DNA of 6,379 bases from Pseudomonadota bacterium (GTDB lineage: Bacteria; Pseudomonadota; Gammaproteobacteria; Xanthomonadales; Xanthomonadaceae), in assembly GCA_023423235.1 (NCBI GenBank), contig JAFAFY010000421.1, positions 1 through 6,379 on the forward strand. Reading direction: 5' to 3'. Numbering within the stretch: position 1 is the first letter of the stretch; the number at the start of each line of letters is the position of its first letter. Positions 5,583-6,379 of the stretch are shown here, piece by piece. The position numbers were made by a program, and so were the translations under genes. The notes below the pieces were generated by a model. The model had not been told where the DNA came from. It did no database searches and was given only the letters and a program-made list of their open reading frames with translations.

Positions 5583-5939
5583 TCAGCCGTGCAGGTGCCG
5601 GCGCAGCTGCGCCACTTCATCGGCGACGGCTTCGGCGCTGCGCGCTTCGATGCGCCGGTACAGGCCCAGCAGTTCCTCGCCCCAGGGCGTCAGGCTGGCA
5701 CCGCCCCCACCGCTGCCGCCCTTGCTGGTGAAGACCGCGGGCTGGTCGAAATAGCGGTTCAGCGCGTCCACCAGATCCCAGGCGCGCTTGTAGCTCATCT
5801 TCATGCGGCGGCCTGCGGCCGAGATCGACCCGGTCTCGCGGATGCCCTCCAGCAGATCCGCCTTGCCGGGCCCCAGCACGACGTCCGGATCGAAGATCAC
5901 CCGCAGGCGCAGCCGTCCCGGTCCCCGTGTCGTCGCCAT
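5583..5939 (-). CDS. ModE-type winged helix-turn-helix regulator, DNA-binding domain only
   Basis: This 118-aa protein matches the N-terminal DNA-binding domain of ModE, the molybdate-responsive repressor. Characteristic blocks are GPGKADLLEGIRETGSISAA (23-42), MSYKRAWDLVDALN (48-61; compare SYKSAWDAINEMN in E. coli ModE), and GGSGGGGASLTPWGEELLGLY (74-94; compare the GGKGGGGAVLT wing of ModE). It ends soon after the dimerising helix at RRHLHG, so the two molybdate-binding Mop/TOBE domains of full-length ModE (about 260 aa) are absent. Such HTH-only members exist in many bacteria, and how they sense metal is less clear. I start at the ATG at 5939; in-frame ATGs at 5978, 5981 and 6038 would add unconserved residues, and no start has a strong Shine-Dalgarno. 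It converges on the TonB receptor. No copy of the 24-bp box lies before it, so autoregulation is not evident. Confidence 0.9.
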   Translation of the reverse strand: MATTRGPGRLRLRVIFDPDVVLGPGKADLLEGIRETGSISAAGRRMKMSYKRAWDLVDALNRYFDQPAVFTSKGGSGGGGASLTPWGEELLGLYRRIEARSAEAVADEVAQLRRHLHG

Positions 5940-6025
5940 GTCGTGTCCGTGGTGGTCGCGTTCGATGCCAGCCGCCATCATAGTCGCGGGCCGCGAGGCC
6001 AGCGGTGTCGGCCTGTCCTGCCCCC

Positions 6026-6054
6026 CATCCCCGCGCAAGAAGCGGGCGGGGATG
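6026..6054 (-). terminator. 9-bp perfect hairpin after ybaK, possible terminator
   Basis: CATCCCCGC (6026-6034) and GCGGGGATG (6046-6054) pair perfectly with an 11-base loop. On the minus strand it begins 12 bases after the ybaK stop and precedes the regulator gene. No T-run follows, so it may end ybaK transcription only partly or reduce readthrough into the ModE-type gene. The remainder of the gap (5940-6065) shows no clear promoter. Confidence 0.4.
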
Positions 6055-6065
6055 CCAGTCGCCGC

Positions 6066-6379
6066 TCAGCGCAGGCGCGCGATCGCGGCCCACTGCGCAT
6101 CGCACATGCTGGCAAGATCCGCTGGTGCCAGTGCAACCTCCAGCCCGCGGCGGCCGGCGCTGACATGCATTGTTTCCAGCGCCTGCGCGGAGGCATCGAT
6201 GAAGGTCCGGTGCGCCTTCTTCTGCCCCAGCGGACTGATGCCTCCGACCAGATAGCCGGTCGCGCGCTGCGCCTGGGCGGGGTCGGCCATCGCGCATTTT
6301 CGGCATCCGGCAGCCTGCGCCAGTGCCTTGAGGTCCAGCGTGCCGGCCACCGGCACCACCGCGACCAGCAACTCATGGG
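6066..6379 (-). CDS. ybaK: Cys-tRNA(Pro) deacylase YbaK, C-terminal part (cut by window edge)
   Basis: The visible 103 codons run off the right edge in an open frame, so the start codon lies outside. The sequence aligns well with E. coli YbaK (159 aa) from about residue 57 on: VAVVPVAGTLDLKALAQAAG, MADPAQAQRATGYLVGG, ISPLGQKK, a short IDASAQALETMHVS segment, RRGLEVALAPADLA and the C-terminal DAQWAAIARLR. YbaK is a cytosolic trans-editing enzyme that hydrolyses cysteine wrongly attached to tRNA(Pro) by prolyl-tRNA synthetase. The catalytically important N-terminal lysine of the family lies outside the window. A TTG at 6371 could be mistaken for a start, but the conserved domain clearly extends upstream. 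It lies 126 bases before the ModE-type gene on the same strand; I see no functional link. Confidence 0.92.
   Translation of the reverse strand, partial: HELLVAVVPVAGTLDLKALAQAAGCRKCAMADPAQAQRATGYLVGGISPLGQKKAHRTFIDASAQALETMHVSAGRRGLEVALAPADLASMCDAQWAAIARLR

Noticed and set aside
1..6379. tRNA or rRNA genes, CRISPR arrays, insertion sequences, attachment sites
   Set aside because: No tRNA-like cloverleaf, regularly spaced repeats, transposase motifs or flanking target duplications were seen on either strand.

Overview
The window is high-GC DNA with dense coding, and its protein features (TonB box, YbaK, MetF and DUF4124-type sequences) suggest a gammaproteobacterium, most likely Xanthomonadaceae (Lysobacter/Luteimonas/Pseudoxanthomonas type). 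That placement is an inference from sequence style and remembered relatives, not from a search.

Layout. Bases 1-158 (minus) are the start of a small exported DUF4124-like protein cut by the window edge. Bases 224-1051 (minus) are metF, methylenetetrahydrofolate reductase. A 352-base intergenic region (1052-1403) separates metF from a divergent plus-strand block. It holds the metF promoter with an inverted repeat over its -10 box, a strong 15-bp imperfect hairpin, and a promoter/operator facing right. The plus-strand block is: an exported 188-aa protein of unknown function (1404-1970); a di-heme cytochrome c peroxidase-like DHOR/DUF1111 protein (1967-3286), overlapping its neighbour in a GTGA coupling; a 161-base gap with a second promoter/operator; and a complete TonB-dependent outer-membrane receptor (3448-5517). 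Convergent to it are a short ModE-type winged-helix regulator (5583-5939, minus) and the C-terminal part of ybaK, a Cys-tRNA(Pro) deacylase (6066-6379, minus), cut by the right edge.

How the parts fit. The main observation is a 24-bp AT-rich inverted repeat found twice, with CG(A/T)TATAT-type arms 8 bp apart. One copy lies before the exported-protein/DHOR pair and one before the TonB receptor. In both places it begins exactly 3 bp upstream of a TATATT -10 hexamer that has a plausible -35 at 17-bp spacing. The arms and spacing resemble the ModE operator of E. coli as I remember it, and a ModE-type DNA-binding protein is encoded next door. I therefore read 1346-5939 as one locus: a local ModE-like regulator that probably represses an outer-membrane receptor and an exported di-heme enzyme with its partner. 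The likeliest role is uptake or handling of molybdate, tungstate or a complex of one of them across the outer membrane. The substrate is inference. The regulator has only the DNA-binding domain, with no molybdate-binding Mop/TOBE domain, and no modABC genes are visible.
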